Shown one piece after another: positions 18,593 to 29,900 of a DNA stretch of 64,000 nucleotides. The stretch is from Paraspadella gotoi (taxonomy: Eukaryota > Chaetognatha). Each line of letters opens with the position of its first letter. Within the stretch, counting starts at the first letter, position 1. The translations under genes and the position numbers were made by a program. A model generated the notes under the pieces. The model did no database searches and was not told the origin of the DNA. It was given only the letters and a program-made list of their open reading frames with translations. The DNA is taken from positions 1,940,581-2,004,580 of the forward strand of contig JBJCIZ010000239.1 of the NCBI GenBank assembly GCA_051294375.1, in the 5' to 3' direction.

Positions 18593-21500
18593 TCATTGCG
18601 GCAAATCGAAATAACTCGTGGCGTCGGACAAGAGGCTGAAGTTGGTCGTCGCGAGGCGCTTCGAACCGGATCGGCCGGGGGAGGCGGAGGGGCTCCGCGA
18701 GGTTATCCGAGGACCGTAGGCGACGGACCATTCCGGGGATTTCCCGACGGCAGATGCGTCGACGCTGAGTTCGGTGACTTCGGTGAAGGAAGGTTCGAGG
18801 GTGGAGTTTTTCACGGACGGAGCTTTGGGTTTCGGCGAGGGAGATCGACGGAGAGGATCGGACGGATGGACGGATTGAGGGATGGAGGCGGAGAGGGACA
18901 CCTGCGTCGACAAGGGACTCGGACTTCGTCGATCGGAGACATAGCTTCGATCTTCGCGCAAGACTTCCTGTCGACAGCGAGGGCTCGCGGCGCGGGCGGA
19001 CGGCTCCGGAAGTTCCCGGCGAGCGAAGGACGAAGGGATTCTTCCGGCGGATGCGATTTTCTCGGCCAAGAACTTTTCGACGGGCAAGTGCGGGCTTTCC
19101 GGACGACGGGGTTTTTCGGACACCGCGGATTGCACCATGGAATCGAATCCCTTATTCAATAGTTTCGTAAGTTGAAACTGGATTTCGGAGTGATCAGTCT
19201 GTGGAGTAGCGCAAATGCTTTCGATTCCGTCGACGTAATACTTTCGCAGAGTCTGAGCGATTTTCTTTCTCTCTTTGTAAACCGCTTCCGTTTGAGTCTT
19301 TTCGAAATGTTCCTTCAAATCTCGAATGTATTGCAAAACGTCGGATTTGATTTTGTTCAAAGAGGCGATGTAATGATTCGTCAGATCTTTTCCCAATCTC
19401 GAAATTTGGTTCTCGTCTTCTTCGCGGTTTCTCGATTTACATTTGTCAAGTCTTTCGCGGTAACTTTTCTTCAAATTCTCCAACTTTCTATTTAACGCGT
19501 CCAATTCTTGGCCGTGCCTTCCTACGGAGTCTTTCAACGAAGCCGTCGTCTCCAAATTGTCTCGGTATTTCTCCTGTAATTCGAGGAAATCCACGCGATA
19601 CTTTTCCAACTCGGAATTTTTCACGGACATCGAAGACAAGTGGTTTTTCAGTTTGGAGATTTCCTCTTCATACTGATGCACCATGATTTTAAACTTTTCG
19701 TCGATGACGGCCGAGGCTTTCTGCCATTTGTCCAATTGCTCTTGAGCCAACAAATAATCCTCTTCCTTTTCGCGATACAATTTGGCGTACTTGTCTCTTT
19801 CCGTCGCTACATCCTTCATACCCCTTTCGAAATCATGCTCCAAATCGAGACGCAAAGACTTCAATTGCTCTTCGACGAGGCCATCCACGCTCTTCAACTT
19901 TAATGATTTCCTTCTCATCTCTTGTTGAATTCTTTGCAGTTGATCCTCGTACTGGAGTTTCGTGGTTTCCAGTTGCTGTTGCGACTTTTCCAAATGCACT
20001 TTGATTGTTTTCAATTCTTCATCTTTTTCCGCGACGAGGCGCGCATTCTTTTTATGTTCGCTCATTTGCATTTCAGCAGATTTCAATTCGCTTTTTAATT
20101 TCTCAATTTCTTTTTCATACGAGTTAATATTCGATTGCAATTGTTTTAAGTTTTGGTCCGAATATTTCATCTCATTGGCTTGCCTTTCATCAAACTTTTT
20201 TTTAGCCTCTTCCAAGGAATCATTCAACTTCATTTCATAATTTTTCTGTAACTCATGTAATTTCAATTGGTAACGAGTCTCTTGTCGTATTTTTTCAGAG
20301 TTTATGGCTTCGATTTTTTCTTTATCGGCCGACTGATTGGCACGACTTAGTTTTTCCTCTAACGCTTTAATTTGAGCCGTTAACTTGTGGTTTTCCTCTC
20401 GCGAAGAATCGTTGATCGAATTTGACATAGATCTTTTATCATTCATTTGTTCTTCCAATTCTGCAACATGATTTTTCAGTTTCTCAATCATCAAATTTTT
20501 CTCTTCCAAGTCTTTCAGTTTCAATTGAAAATCTTCGCTTTGCGTTTCTTTAGCATCTAGGATTTTTCCATGCTCTGTCTGTAAGTTGTTTTTACTTTCA
20601 ATCAAAGTATTCTTCTCACATTCCAACATATTCTTCTGCTCATTCAAATCTTTAATCCTTGACAACAACTGATTCTCAGACTCTTTAACAGCTTCCGCCA
20701 GCCTCTTCTCCATCTCCTCCGCCATCTTTTCCTTTTCCAGCAACATCTCGTCCCGCGATTCCTTCGACAACTTAATATAATTCTGCCGCGCGCTGTTGAC
20801 ATCGTCCTCAGCGGCGGCCAAGTTGGCCTTCAACTCCTCTAACTCCTCCGTCAAAACCTTTCGATCTTCCTCCGCCTCCTCGGCCATCCGTCGCGCCAAA
20901 TCTTGCTTGGCCGATTCGTAAAAAGCGATGCAAGCGTCGCGCGCTTCGTCGACGGATCTCTTCTCTCTCTCCTCGAACTCCGCGTCTTTTCTTTCCAACT
21001 TTTCGCTCAATTCTCGATTAACCAACATGAGCTGCTCTTCTCCGGAAATTAGTTCATCAATGCGAATCTGCAAGTGACTCAAGGAATCTTCCATCTCGGA
21101 TTTTTCTCTTTTCAAAGTTTCCAACTCGGCGGACAAATTCCGCTCCCTCTCCGTCATAAAGATCCTCTGTTCGAGCGGCTTCGTTTCGTTAGTATCCCCA
21201 CTGTTGCGGTTATCATTGCTGTTGTTATTGTTGTTCCCACTTCTCAACTCTGCCCGCAGACTCTCGCACAACTCTTCCTTCTCGCTCAACTTCGCCTGGA
21301 GATTCTCTATCATAGTTCTCTTCATTCGAATCGTCTTCAACGCTCGTTCCAACTCGGACTTGAGTCCCAAACTCTCTTCTTCTACTTCCGGCTCCGTGAT
21401 CTTCACAGTCTTCTCAATCTCCGGCGTGTCGAAATTCAAATTCTTTCTCACGGTTTCCTCCACGCCCACGCCCACTCTCGACGCCGTCCTCAACTGCTCC

Positions 21501-24500
21501 TTCAACTCTACAACTTCCGCCATCAACGTCTGGCAAAGAGTGTCCCTCTCGCCCTTCGACTCTCTCGCCCTCGAAACTTCCGCCTTCAATTGTTCGATTT
21601 CCATCACGGATCCGCTCCGCAGCAGCTCTGCGCACTGACGCTGCGTCTCTTCCAGACTCCGGCTCAACCGGTTGATAGTCTCCGCGCGTTCCATCAACGC
21701 CTTCTCGTGACCCCGAGTCACGGCGTCCAATTCCGCCCTCAATCTCGTCGACAAATTCTCCTTCTCGTTCAAGAGTTGGAGCGTCTCCTGAGTGCGCCGG
21801 TCGAAGGCGGCCACCTCTTCCTTGTGGCGAGAAACGATGCCGGCCACGATCTCTTCGTGCTCCCTCTTGGCGCGGGCGAGGGTGTCCGCGCGGGAGAGAT
21901 CCTCCAGCTGGCGCCGGAGGGAGACGATCTCTTCCTCGGCGGCGCGGAGGCGCCCTGCGGCGTCTGCGCGCGCCGTTTCGGAAGAGCTCAACTGCGATTG
22001 AGTCTCGCGGAGTTGAGAGGAAAGATAATCCGATTGGGAGTCTTGCTCCTGCTGCGCGGCTTCGAGCCTGAGATGGAAAAAGTTCTGTTAGTTATCATTA
22101 TAAGCTGTTATTATGAATTAAAATTGTACATAAATCGTATTTACATAAAACCGTGCGGCGTCTTTAGCCTAAAGTTTTATTTAAAACATATATTCGGCTT
22201 AAAATGCCTTTCAAAAACAACTAACGCTAAAGTTTCGGTTGTTATACGACTGACCTTGGATGGTCGTTTATGTATTCTATTCTTATATCTGTAATATTTG
22301 ATTTTAATTGATCAATGAATCAAAATACAGATAATAATTTTTTTTTTACAAACATTTTCATCCATTTGTTAGCAAAAACAAATTTGAGATTCAACAACGA
22401 TTTGTTTCTTTATGAACGGACATGTTTCGACTTTGTTTTTCAAGTCTTCATCAGCGTTTTGACTTGAAAAATCGAAACATGTCCGTTGATAAATAAAAAA
22501 ATCGTTGTTGAATCTCGAATTTGTTTTTGCTAATCACTCTACACAACGAAAAGAAAGGATTAATACACTACATCCATTTGTTTAATTTAACTTTGAAATT
22601 CGTAATAATACATAACTTTATCGCGCTAATTATAAAACTTAACTTATCAAGTGAAATGAACATAATTCACAAACCTGTCAATAGTATCCTTTAATTGCAT
22701 ATTTTCTTCGCCAGCCAGATTAACTTGATGCTTCAACATCCTTAAAAAAAACAACCCGAAGGACGATCTTTTCATTGAGTCATCGATGGTGACGAAGACG
22801 ATATAACCAACGTTTCATATCAACTTCATTTCATTTCACGTCTGAAACTCACCGGATCTCACGGTCGCTGTCTTCCTTCAATATGTGAAACTCGTTGGTG
22901 ACTTCCTCCAGACGACGTCCCCTCGCCTTGTAAAGGATCTGCAACTGCGCCATCTGACGCTCCTCCGGCGACGCAGTAAGTCGTTCGGAATCTGGAAACG
23001 AGGGCGAGTTATGAAAGCTCTCTCATTTTGTCCATCAACGCGACTACACAGTTCTTACCATTTCGTTGTTGAGGCACGGGTTGATAATTGATCTCCTCGC
23101 CGTATAGGTAAGGCGCGTGATCCGCGGATGATCGAGTATCGAAATGGTGATGGCTGAAAAGAATTAAAAAAGGACGCAAGTCTCCACATACTAAAAAAAA
23201 GGCAAATATTTAAATATCATTTGCATATCGCAGTATTTTCATATATGTTTATAAGATTTTCAAAAAAAATATTTTTATAAAAAAAAATATACTTGGCTTT
23301 GTATTTTGTCTCCTAATTTAGTTTTGTACTACATCATACAAAAATATTTTTTTAAATTTTTTTTCCAATTGCAGCTGTTCGATATCACTTTCTACGACTT
23401 ATACTTTTATACGGGGGATATTTGGGAAAAATGATTTTTGTTTCACAACGAATTTTATTTTGTGAAAAAAAAATCATTTTGCCCAAATACATACAACAAC
23501 GAAAAAGAAAAGTTATTACCACTACGGGGGATATTATATAATGTGAAGATGCCTTTTTGTTGCGTCCTAGTCAACGTCAACGTCAAAGCGTCATTTTCTG
23601 AGCAGTATATCTGAAATTTTTTATTGGGTCACAGTCAACGTCATTACGTCATTTTCATTGCTGTATACGCTTGGTTTTTTGAGTTACAGTTATTATTACT
23701 AGTAATAATAGTATACTATTATTACGCCACTTTCAGTGTTGTATGGGTTTGATTATTTTATTGACTATTGAGTTAACAAAAAAAATGCATATTGAGTTTG
23801 AGATTATAAAAATTTGGAAAATGGAATAAACCTCACGACATCGGTTATCAGAAAAAAAAACCAATGATTTAAACAAAAATTTAGTCGCAAAATGAAATCT
23901 TTTTTTTTTCTACAGTTAAATAAAAAAAGGAAAACTGGGAAATAAGAAAAAAAAAACTTTCAAATTGAATGATTTTTGGTCTTTTCCTGCTATGAGGATT
24001 AAGAGAAAAAAAGAAAGAAAAAAAAACAACTATTTTTAATTAGTTAATTTATTGAGAAAGATACAATATCTCGAAGGCCATAAAATATAAACTAAATATA
24101 AAAAAAAGAAAATTTTCTCTCACCCGTTGCGCTCTTCCTCGGCGACTCCTTCGTAATTTCCATTCCTCACACGAACGTCGTTCCAATTGTGATCCTGAAC
24201 CGTTTTCTGCCGAAAGTCGACGCCGAGGTCTTCGTAACCGTAGACGTCGCGCTGTCCGCGAACGGCGTCGTCTTCGTAGGCGTTCTCGTGAAAATCCGCG
24301 CCGGGCGTCCGTCGGTCGGAGGCGACGCGGGGATGGAGGGAAGGATCGTCGTCGTCGTCGTCGTCGTCGTCGTCGGAAAGAAGATCGTCGTCTGATTTTC
24401 GAAGATAAAACAAAAAAAATACTATAGATAAGAACAATATAATAAATATGCGTTTCTTATGAAATGGTTAATTTTAATTCTAATTCAGTAAGTTATTTGC

Positions 24501-25523
24501 TCCTCCCTAAAAACTTCGAATTTTTTTAAAACTAAAATTATTCAAAGAATTAAAAAAAAAACCAACAAAAAAAACAAAAAAACAGGAAATTATTCCATCA
24601 CGACAAACAAGTACTATCTAGTATCTAGGAAAAAAGTATATAACATAATTCATTTATTCATTAAAAAGTATACAAAACATGGGTAAAACATTCTCAATAT
24701 TTGGTTTGCTCTTCCTCGGCATCGACTACTGCAAATTGAGGTATGACAGTGAAATATTTTTCCACATCTTTAACGCAATTCCTTTCAGACACGATGTTAA
24801 TGTTACATGTCTTTCCCTCTTTTCTAAAAAGTATAATAGTACTTTTTTGAACAAAAAAAAGGTGCAGGGCCTTTAGCATTGCCAAAATAAAAAAAATCAC
24901 TAACTCTATTCGAAATAAAAATAAATAACTAAATATCAAAAATGGAGGAAAACTAAATATGATTTTTTTGGCCATTTTTTATTTGAAGTAACAATATTTT
25001 TTGGTCTGTAACTTTTAGATAGTAGTTGTCCAAGTAATTAAAATATTTTATTTCATAAAACCAATTTTTACTAACCTTGGAACAGAAAAACAACGAAAAA
25101 TTCCCAAATAAATAAAACTTTTGGATACGAATCTCGCTTGAGCGAAGCACGACGGAACGAAACAACAACACTAGCCCATGAATTTTTTTTCGACGCCAAC
25201 CTCTGTACAATGGACACTCCAAACAGACCAATCATGAGCATGGAAATCTGAGAACTGGCTTCAACGAAACCCACGACTGACTAAAACAAAAGGTAAGGCG
25301 CCTCACCCGACTGGTGAGAAAAAATCGAAGAAGCGAACTCACCGAGCTCCTCGCAAACGAGTTGGCGCAGCTGCTCCGCTTGTTTCTCCTCTTCCCTTCT
25401 CCGCTCTTCCTCCTCGTCCGCCTGCAGCGCCTCGTGATCGATGTGGAGACTCAATCCGTTCGGAACGAAGAGGCTTCCAGCGGTGCTGCCGCCGCCGCCG
25501 CCGCCGCCGCTCATGATGCTCAT
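18593..25523 (-). CDS. CEP152: CEP152 / Asterless-type centriole duplication scaffold
   Basis: Centrosomal scaffold that recruits the kinase PLK4 and, with CPAP/CEP63, seeds new centrioles. Exons: 25523-25343, 24391-24124, 23153-23059, 22991-22853, 22740-22675 and 22067-18593, summing to 4224 nt (1407 aa; human ~1710). The N-terminus is acidic, with a poly-Asp run in exon 2 where the human protein has its PLK4-binding acidic region. Coiled coil follows from exon 4 onward. Diagnostic matches: QMAQLQILYKARGRRLEE with human QLQVLNKAKERQLEN, and AETINRLSRSLEETQRQCAE followed by LLRSGSVMEIEQL with human [20 protein letters not shown] followed by HLLQSGSVQEVAQL. Near residue 1200, NKIKSDVLQYIRDLKE and RKKIAQTLRKYYVDGIESI match KKIKCDMLRYIQESKE and RQETARKMRKYYL. 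The last ~200 residues are Ser/Pro/Arg-rich. The gene lies next to another centrosomal gene. Confidence 0.93.
22369..22533. mobile_element. Foldback (MITE-like) element in a CEP152 intron
   Basis: Terminal inverted repeats of about 35 bases begin TTAGCAAAAACAAATTTGAG and end with the complement finishing in GAATTTGTTTTTGCTAA. A second inner inverted repeat around GGACATGTTTCGA leaves a small unpaired centre of about 20 bases. The arms differ by a few bases, including a short insertion. No coding capacity. I could not define a convincing target-site duplication. Confidence 0.65.
23411..23535. repeat. Second foldback flanked by ACGGGGGATATT direct repeats
   Basis: The arms 23,420-23,448 and 23,460-23,488 (ATTTGGG...GATTTTTGTTTCACAA and its near complement) form a ~28-bp imperfect stem. 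The 12-base sequence ACGGGGGATATT occurs at 23,411 and again at 23,524. To the right, degenerate copies of a GTCAACGTCA...CGTCATTTTC phrase repeat at ~23,570-23,660. Confidence 0.5.
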
Positions 25524-25798
25524 GACTTACCCTCGATTTCTCCCTCTTTTCACCGCGTGGTTTCCGAGTTACAATCTCCCAGGATCGTGGATAAACTCCT
25601 CGGCGGTCCGAGACTTTTTTGGGGAGAGAGTCATCATTTCTATAGAATTACCTTATTTTTCTAAGAGAAAAAAGGAAAGAAAGATTTACCACCGATTAAT
25701 GAAGATTATTTTAAGAAATAGAGGAGAAGAAGGAGACCAATGAATAAAGGATTAAGGGGGTGGGAAAAATAGTAAGTTCCTTAAGTTTAATAACCCCC

Positions 25799-26794
25799 TT
25801 AACCAAAAGTCTTATTCTGCTTGACCCTACAAACGGCCGTCGAGAATTGATCTCTTAAATAAGTTCGCAGAGTCTTTTGTTTTTTGTTATTAACACGAAA
25901 GCCCTTTCCGTTGACCTCCTCCAACCAGGGCACCGTTGACCAGAAGGCGTCGAAGCATGCTCCCACCGACTCTCTCGTCTCCGCCTCCGACATTCCGGAG
26001 ACGAGGGCAAACTCGCCCATGAGTTTGCCGATGTCGTAGACGACGCTGGACAAGAGCTTGAGGTCGAAGGAGCCTTTGTCCATCACCACCTCGGAAGAGT
26101 CTTTGCCCATCAAGGCAGAGATCTTGGGGTTTGTCTCCACGTAGTCGTGGAGAAAGGGGAAAGAGGCCGTCGGCGCAAGGCCGATCGCGTCGACGCCGAG
26201 ATCGACGCCGCCGTCGAAATCTCCCACGCGGACGGGGCCGGCGTCGTCGTCGTTGAGGGCGACGACGGCGTCGTCATCTAGAGTCAAGATGGGAAATCGT
26301 CCGTCGTCTATCGAAGATTCGTCGAGGCCCACGCCCGGGGAGGGTTCCGCGTCTAAGCGAAATTTTTTGATGTCCGGCGAGAAGGTCTCAAAGCTGCCGA
26401 GACTCCCGGCACCGGAAACCGTGCCTCGTTTTTTCTTCTTCTTCCCTAAAGACACCATGGGTTCCGGCGTCGCGAAGGGACCGCAGTTTCTGTACAAAGA
26501 GTCAACGGAAAACGACGGTGGCGCCGACGGTTCCTCGGTCGTCGAGCAGACGCCGTCGTTGAGACGAACGCGGACGTCTGTCAAATCGTGTCGAAGGTCG
26601 TTGTCCACGAATCGCCGACAGAGGGACTCGGACCCGGCGATCCTTCGACCCTCCGACGTCTCTACAAGGAGAAAGACGTTGGCGCCGAGGAGAGCGTCCA
26701 GGCGGAGAGCGGATTCCATGAGGATCGAAAGGAAGGAAGTCTCCAGGTTCTTGATTTGCTCCAAGACGGAGAGGAGATCCAGATTCGACGACAT
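25799..26794 (-). CDS. Unrecognised nuclear-type protein, orphan family member 1
   Basis: I do not recognise the family. Intronless, 331 aa. An N-terminal module (residues ~1-85) has a hydrophobic helix-strand pattern, FLSILMESALRLDALLGANV then FLLVETSEGRRIAGSESLC. It is followed by a low-complexity linker with GKKKKKRG, a probable nuclear localisation signal, and an Asp-rich region. The C-terminal module (~215-331) contains SVVYDIGKLMGE, ACFDAFWSTVPWLEEVN and LRTYLRDQ. Two paralogues lie at 35.1-36.1 and 36.3-37.3 kb on the same strand with the same architecture. No catalytic motif, signal peptide or membrane helix is visible. Location between CEP152 and the ALMS-motif gene does not indicate a role. 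Confidence 0.8.
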   Translation of the reverse strand: MSSNLDLLSVLEQIKNLETSFLSILMESALRLDALLGANVFLLVETSEGRRIAGSESLCRRFVDNDLRHDLTDVRVRLNDGVCSTTEEPSAPPSFSVDSLYRNCGPFATPEPMVSLGKKKKKRGTVSGAGSLGSFETFSPDIKKFRLDAEPSPGVGLDESSIDDGRFPILTLDDDAVVALNDDDAGPVRVGDFDGGVDLGVDAIGLAPTASFPFLHDYVETNPKISALMGKDSSEVVMDKGSFDLKLLSSVVYDIGKLMGEFALVSGMSEAETRESVGACFDAFWSTVPWLEEVNGKGFRVNNKKQKTLRTYLRDQFSTAVCRVKQNKTFG

Positions 26795-26974
26795 TTTCTT
26801 AAATTATTAAAACAATGTAATAATAAAAAAGTGATTTAACAAACGGATTTGTTTTTTAAAAAAAATAGAGTAAAATTCGGGAGAAAAAAAATACCAAAAA
26901 AAAGGAGGCACTTTAAAGTGTCGAAAACACTGGAATGGCACGGAAATGTGATAGGGTCAAAAGATACAAAGTTT

Positions 26975-29900
26975 TCAGTTTCGCTTAATCCCGCCACAGG
27001 TTCGGCATTTCCCCGACGCCCTCGGCTCTTTGAGTTTCCCCTTGGCGGCCTCGTTGAGGACCCGCTCGAGCAGCTTCTCCTTGAAGGCGTCGGCGCGCAA
27101 CTTGTTCGTCCTCATCGTCTCCGCTCTTTTCTTTTCTTCTTCTCTTCGCTTCTTTCCTTCGGCGAGGATCTTCTTTCGATAGACGCTCGGCGTCTTCGTC
27201 GTCGTCTCCTTCCGTCCGCTCTTCTTCTCGCAATGCCCGACGCAATAACCGCCAGAGTTTTCCTTGTCGGCCTCGTCCGTCGGTCGCGTCGCTCGTCGGC
27301 CCCGTCGCTCCACCAAGTGGTGCTGATGACTGAAGGGTTGACACAGGCGGTGGTTGTTCGGGGGCGGCGCCTTCGGAATCCGCGGACCGGGAGGCGGTTT
27401 GGCCGATTCTCTTGTCGATTTGAGGATGGCGACGCGGTTGCGGGAATTCTCGATGAAGGTCTGCTTTTTGGAGGCGAAGGCTTCGGCGAGGGTCACCACG
27501 TTGTTGAGAGGTTGGAAGGAGGAGGCGGAGGAGGATTTTCGAGTGGACGGAGGGGAATGCCTGAAGAGTGAAGAGAGGAAGGAAATATGGTCGTAGATCA
27601 TAATTTGATACACATTAAAAAAAGAAGTGTTAAACGTGATATTATTTTAATCCAGTCGTACAACAACCAGACCTGCAAGGACAGCAATCGCAGCACGGGC
27701 ACAGCTGATGACCGGTTATGGCCGACGGCGCGAACCACGCCACTCCGTGCGGAACTTTCCGTTCCAGCGACTCTCTTGCGCATTCGGAATGCGGCTCCGT
27801 CGCGCCGACGACCCCGGGGATTCGAGAATCCCCGCGACGGGAGGCCGCTGCGTTTGGAGCGCAATCGCAGACGGTCGCCCGGTTGGCGAGACGAAAGCCG
27901 CAGCTCGGGCAGATGAAGCGGGGCTTGGACGCGGCAGGAACGGAGGGCGAGTCGAGCGGCGCTTCGGAGATGCGGGAAGACGTCGCCGTGGGTTTCGGTG
28001 GAGACCTTTTGCGTTTGTCGGGACTGGAGCGTCTCGTGGCGGAGGAGTTGACCCCGTCTTTGTGGTTCTTCGATAGGGAAGGGTCTGGAAGAGATGATTA
28101 CCGTTGAGATTACAGATTTTTCTTCGGATTAAATTTAAGAAATTGTCAGAATTAAATTCTGCATCACATAATCACCACATCTCACCAGGTTTGAGGTCCC
28201 GCTTCTCTTTCCATTCCATCAACAACTTGAGCTTTTCTCTCCGTTTCGCCGCTCGAGCTTTCTCCCGTTCGTACAACATCTTCTGCAACTCAATCTTCTC
28301 CATCAAACGTTTCAAAGCTGGAGAAAAAAAAATACAAAAGTATTAAAATATTTAATCTTAAAATATTTAAAACTAATACGACTTAATCATTAATTCGGAC
28401 GATAAAGTAATCTAAATATTAACTAAAAGCTCTCTTACTCGGCTTCTCATTAACACCAGTGCGGCGGGGCGCGTCTTCGGCCAGAGACGGGACGTCGGCT
28501 TCCGTGTCGTCACCTACGAAAATAAAAATGGCGACAAGATTTAAAAACAGACGATGAGGTACGATTTAATGGAAATGTTTAAAAATTGATTTCTTTAATA
28601 AACTACTGAACTCACGCCGCGTGTCTTCGGTGACAGTAATGGAGCTCAAAGAGGCCGTCGTCGCAGTCGTCGTCAGCGTCGTCGTCGTTGAATCCTTTAT
28701 TCGACGAGCGACTCTTTCGCCTACGACGGCGGTCGATCTCCACGGCTTTCGATGATCTGACGAAAAATAATTTTAATAATAGTTAACAATAAAAGGCTAG
28801 TACTAGACGAATGCGAAAAAGTTTTTAATCTGGTGAAAGTTAAAAAATGATTAATATTTTCAAAACCAGGAAAGCAAATTCATAAAATTTTCCGACTACT
28901 CTTTCCTGTCATTGAAATAGTAGCATACCTCAACCTCCAAAACATTAAAATCTAGTCACAGGAACAGAGATACTTGTTGTAATCCGCTGATTAGACCATT
29001 TGTACTAGAGATAATGCAAAATTGAAATGAAATAAAAAGAAATCTATTCACCCTTAATATGGCAAGAGTCTAAAAAATTTCAGTTTAAAAGTGTCAAAAA
29101 TTCGCAAAATCACCCTTTTCGGCCGCGCGCCCGCGGTCTCGCGCCTTCTCCGCCTGACGGCGATCCTTGACGACGGCCTGGTGGCGCCGGACGACGTGTT
29201 TGGCTGGATCGTCGATGCAGTTCAACAGGGAGATAAGCGTCGAAGCCGGGACGACGGAGGCGGTCGATCGAGCGGCACGCGTCGCCTTTTGGAGCGACTG
29301 GTACCGATTCCACATCTGCGATTTAAGTATTAGGCATTAAATAAATGAATAGTTAAACAATTAACTTTATTGATTTCGATTGGTTGTGCCAATTTCATGT
29401 TAAAGAAGTAAAAAATCTTTAGCCATTTCACAGATTATTTTATACGCTAAGAAAATATTATTTACTAAACAGTAACTTTTTCTTTAATACAATATCCCAT
29501 ACCTCGTTGAGATTTTCTGGCAGGTCGTCGGAGCCTTCAACTTTGTCCAGATGCCGCATGACCCGATGCATTCGCTGAACCAACCCGGCCGACGTTTCCG
29601 ACGGAAGACCAGAGATGCAGAGGCGATTCGAAGGAGGTTCGGCGTCTTGAGCCGCGAGGCTGAACGAAAGATGATTGAAGAATGATAAAGTATAATGTAA
29701 ATACTATATGAATGTAAACGCAGTTAATAAAAATAAATTCATATAAAACATTATAAACAGCGACGGCAAAGTAACTTTGCTAATTACTTAACTAAATATT
29801 TATAGATTATTATCTTTAAAAGATCGTAAAAATATAAATAATAACCATAAAGCAGTTTCAAATTCGTCTTACTGTAAATTTCATTCACCTGTAAATGGCT

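Noticed and set aside
25071-25274. Hydrophobic 67-codon minus-strand ORF in CEP152 intron 1, ending at a possible donor
   Set aside because: Exon 1 (25343) to exon 2 (24391) already splices in phase with a sensible junction, and the segment has no CEP152-like sequence. An alternative exon is possible but unsupported.
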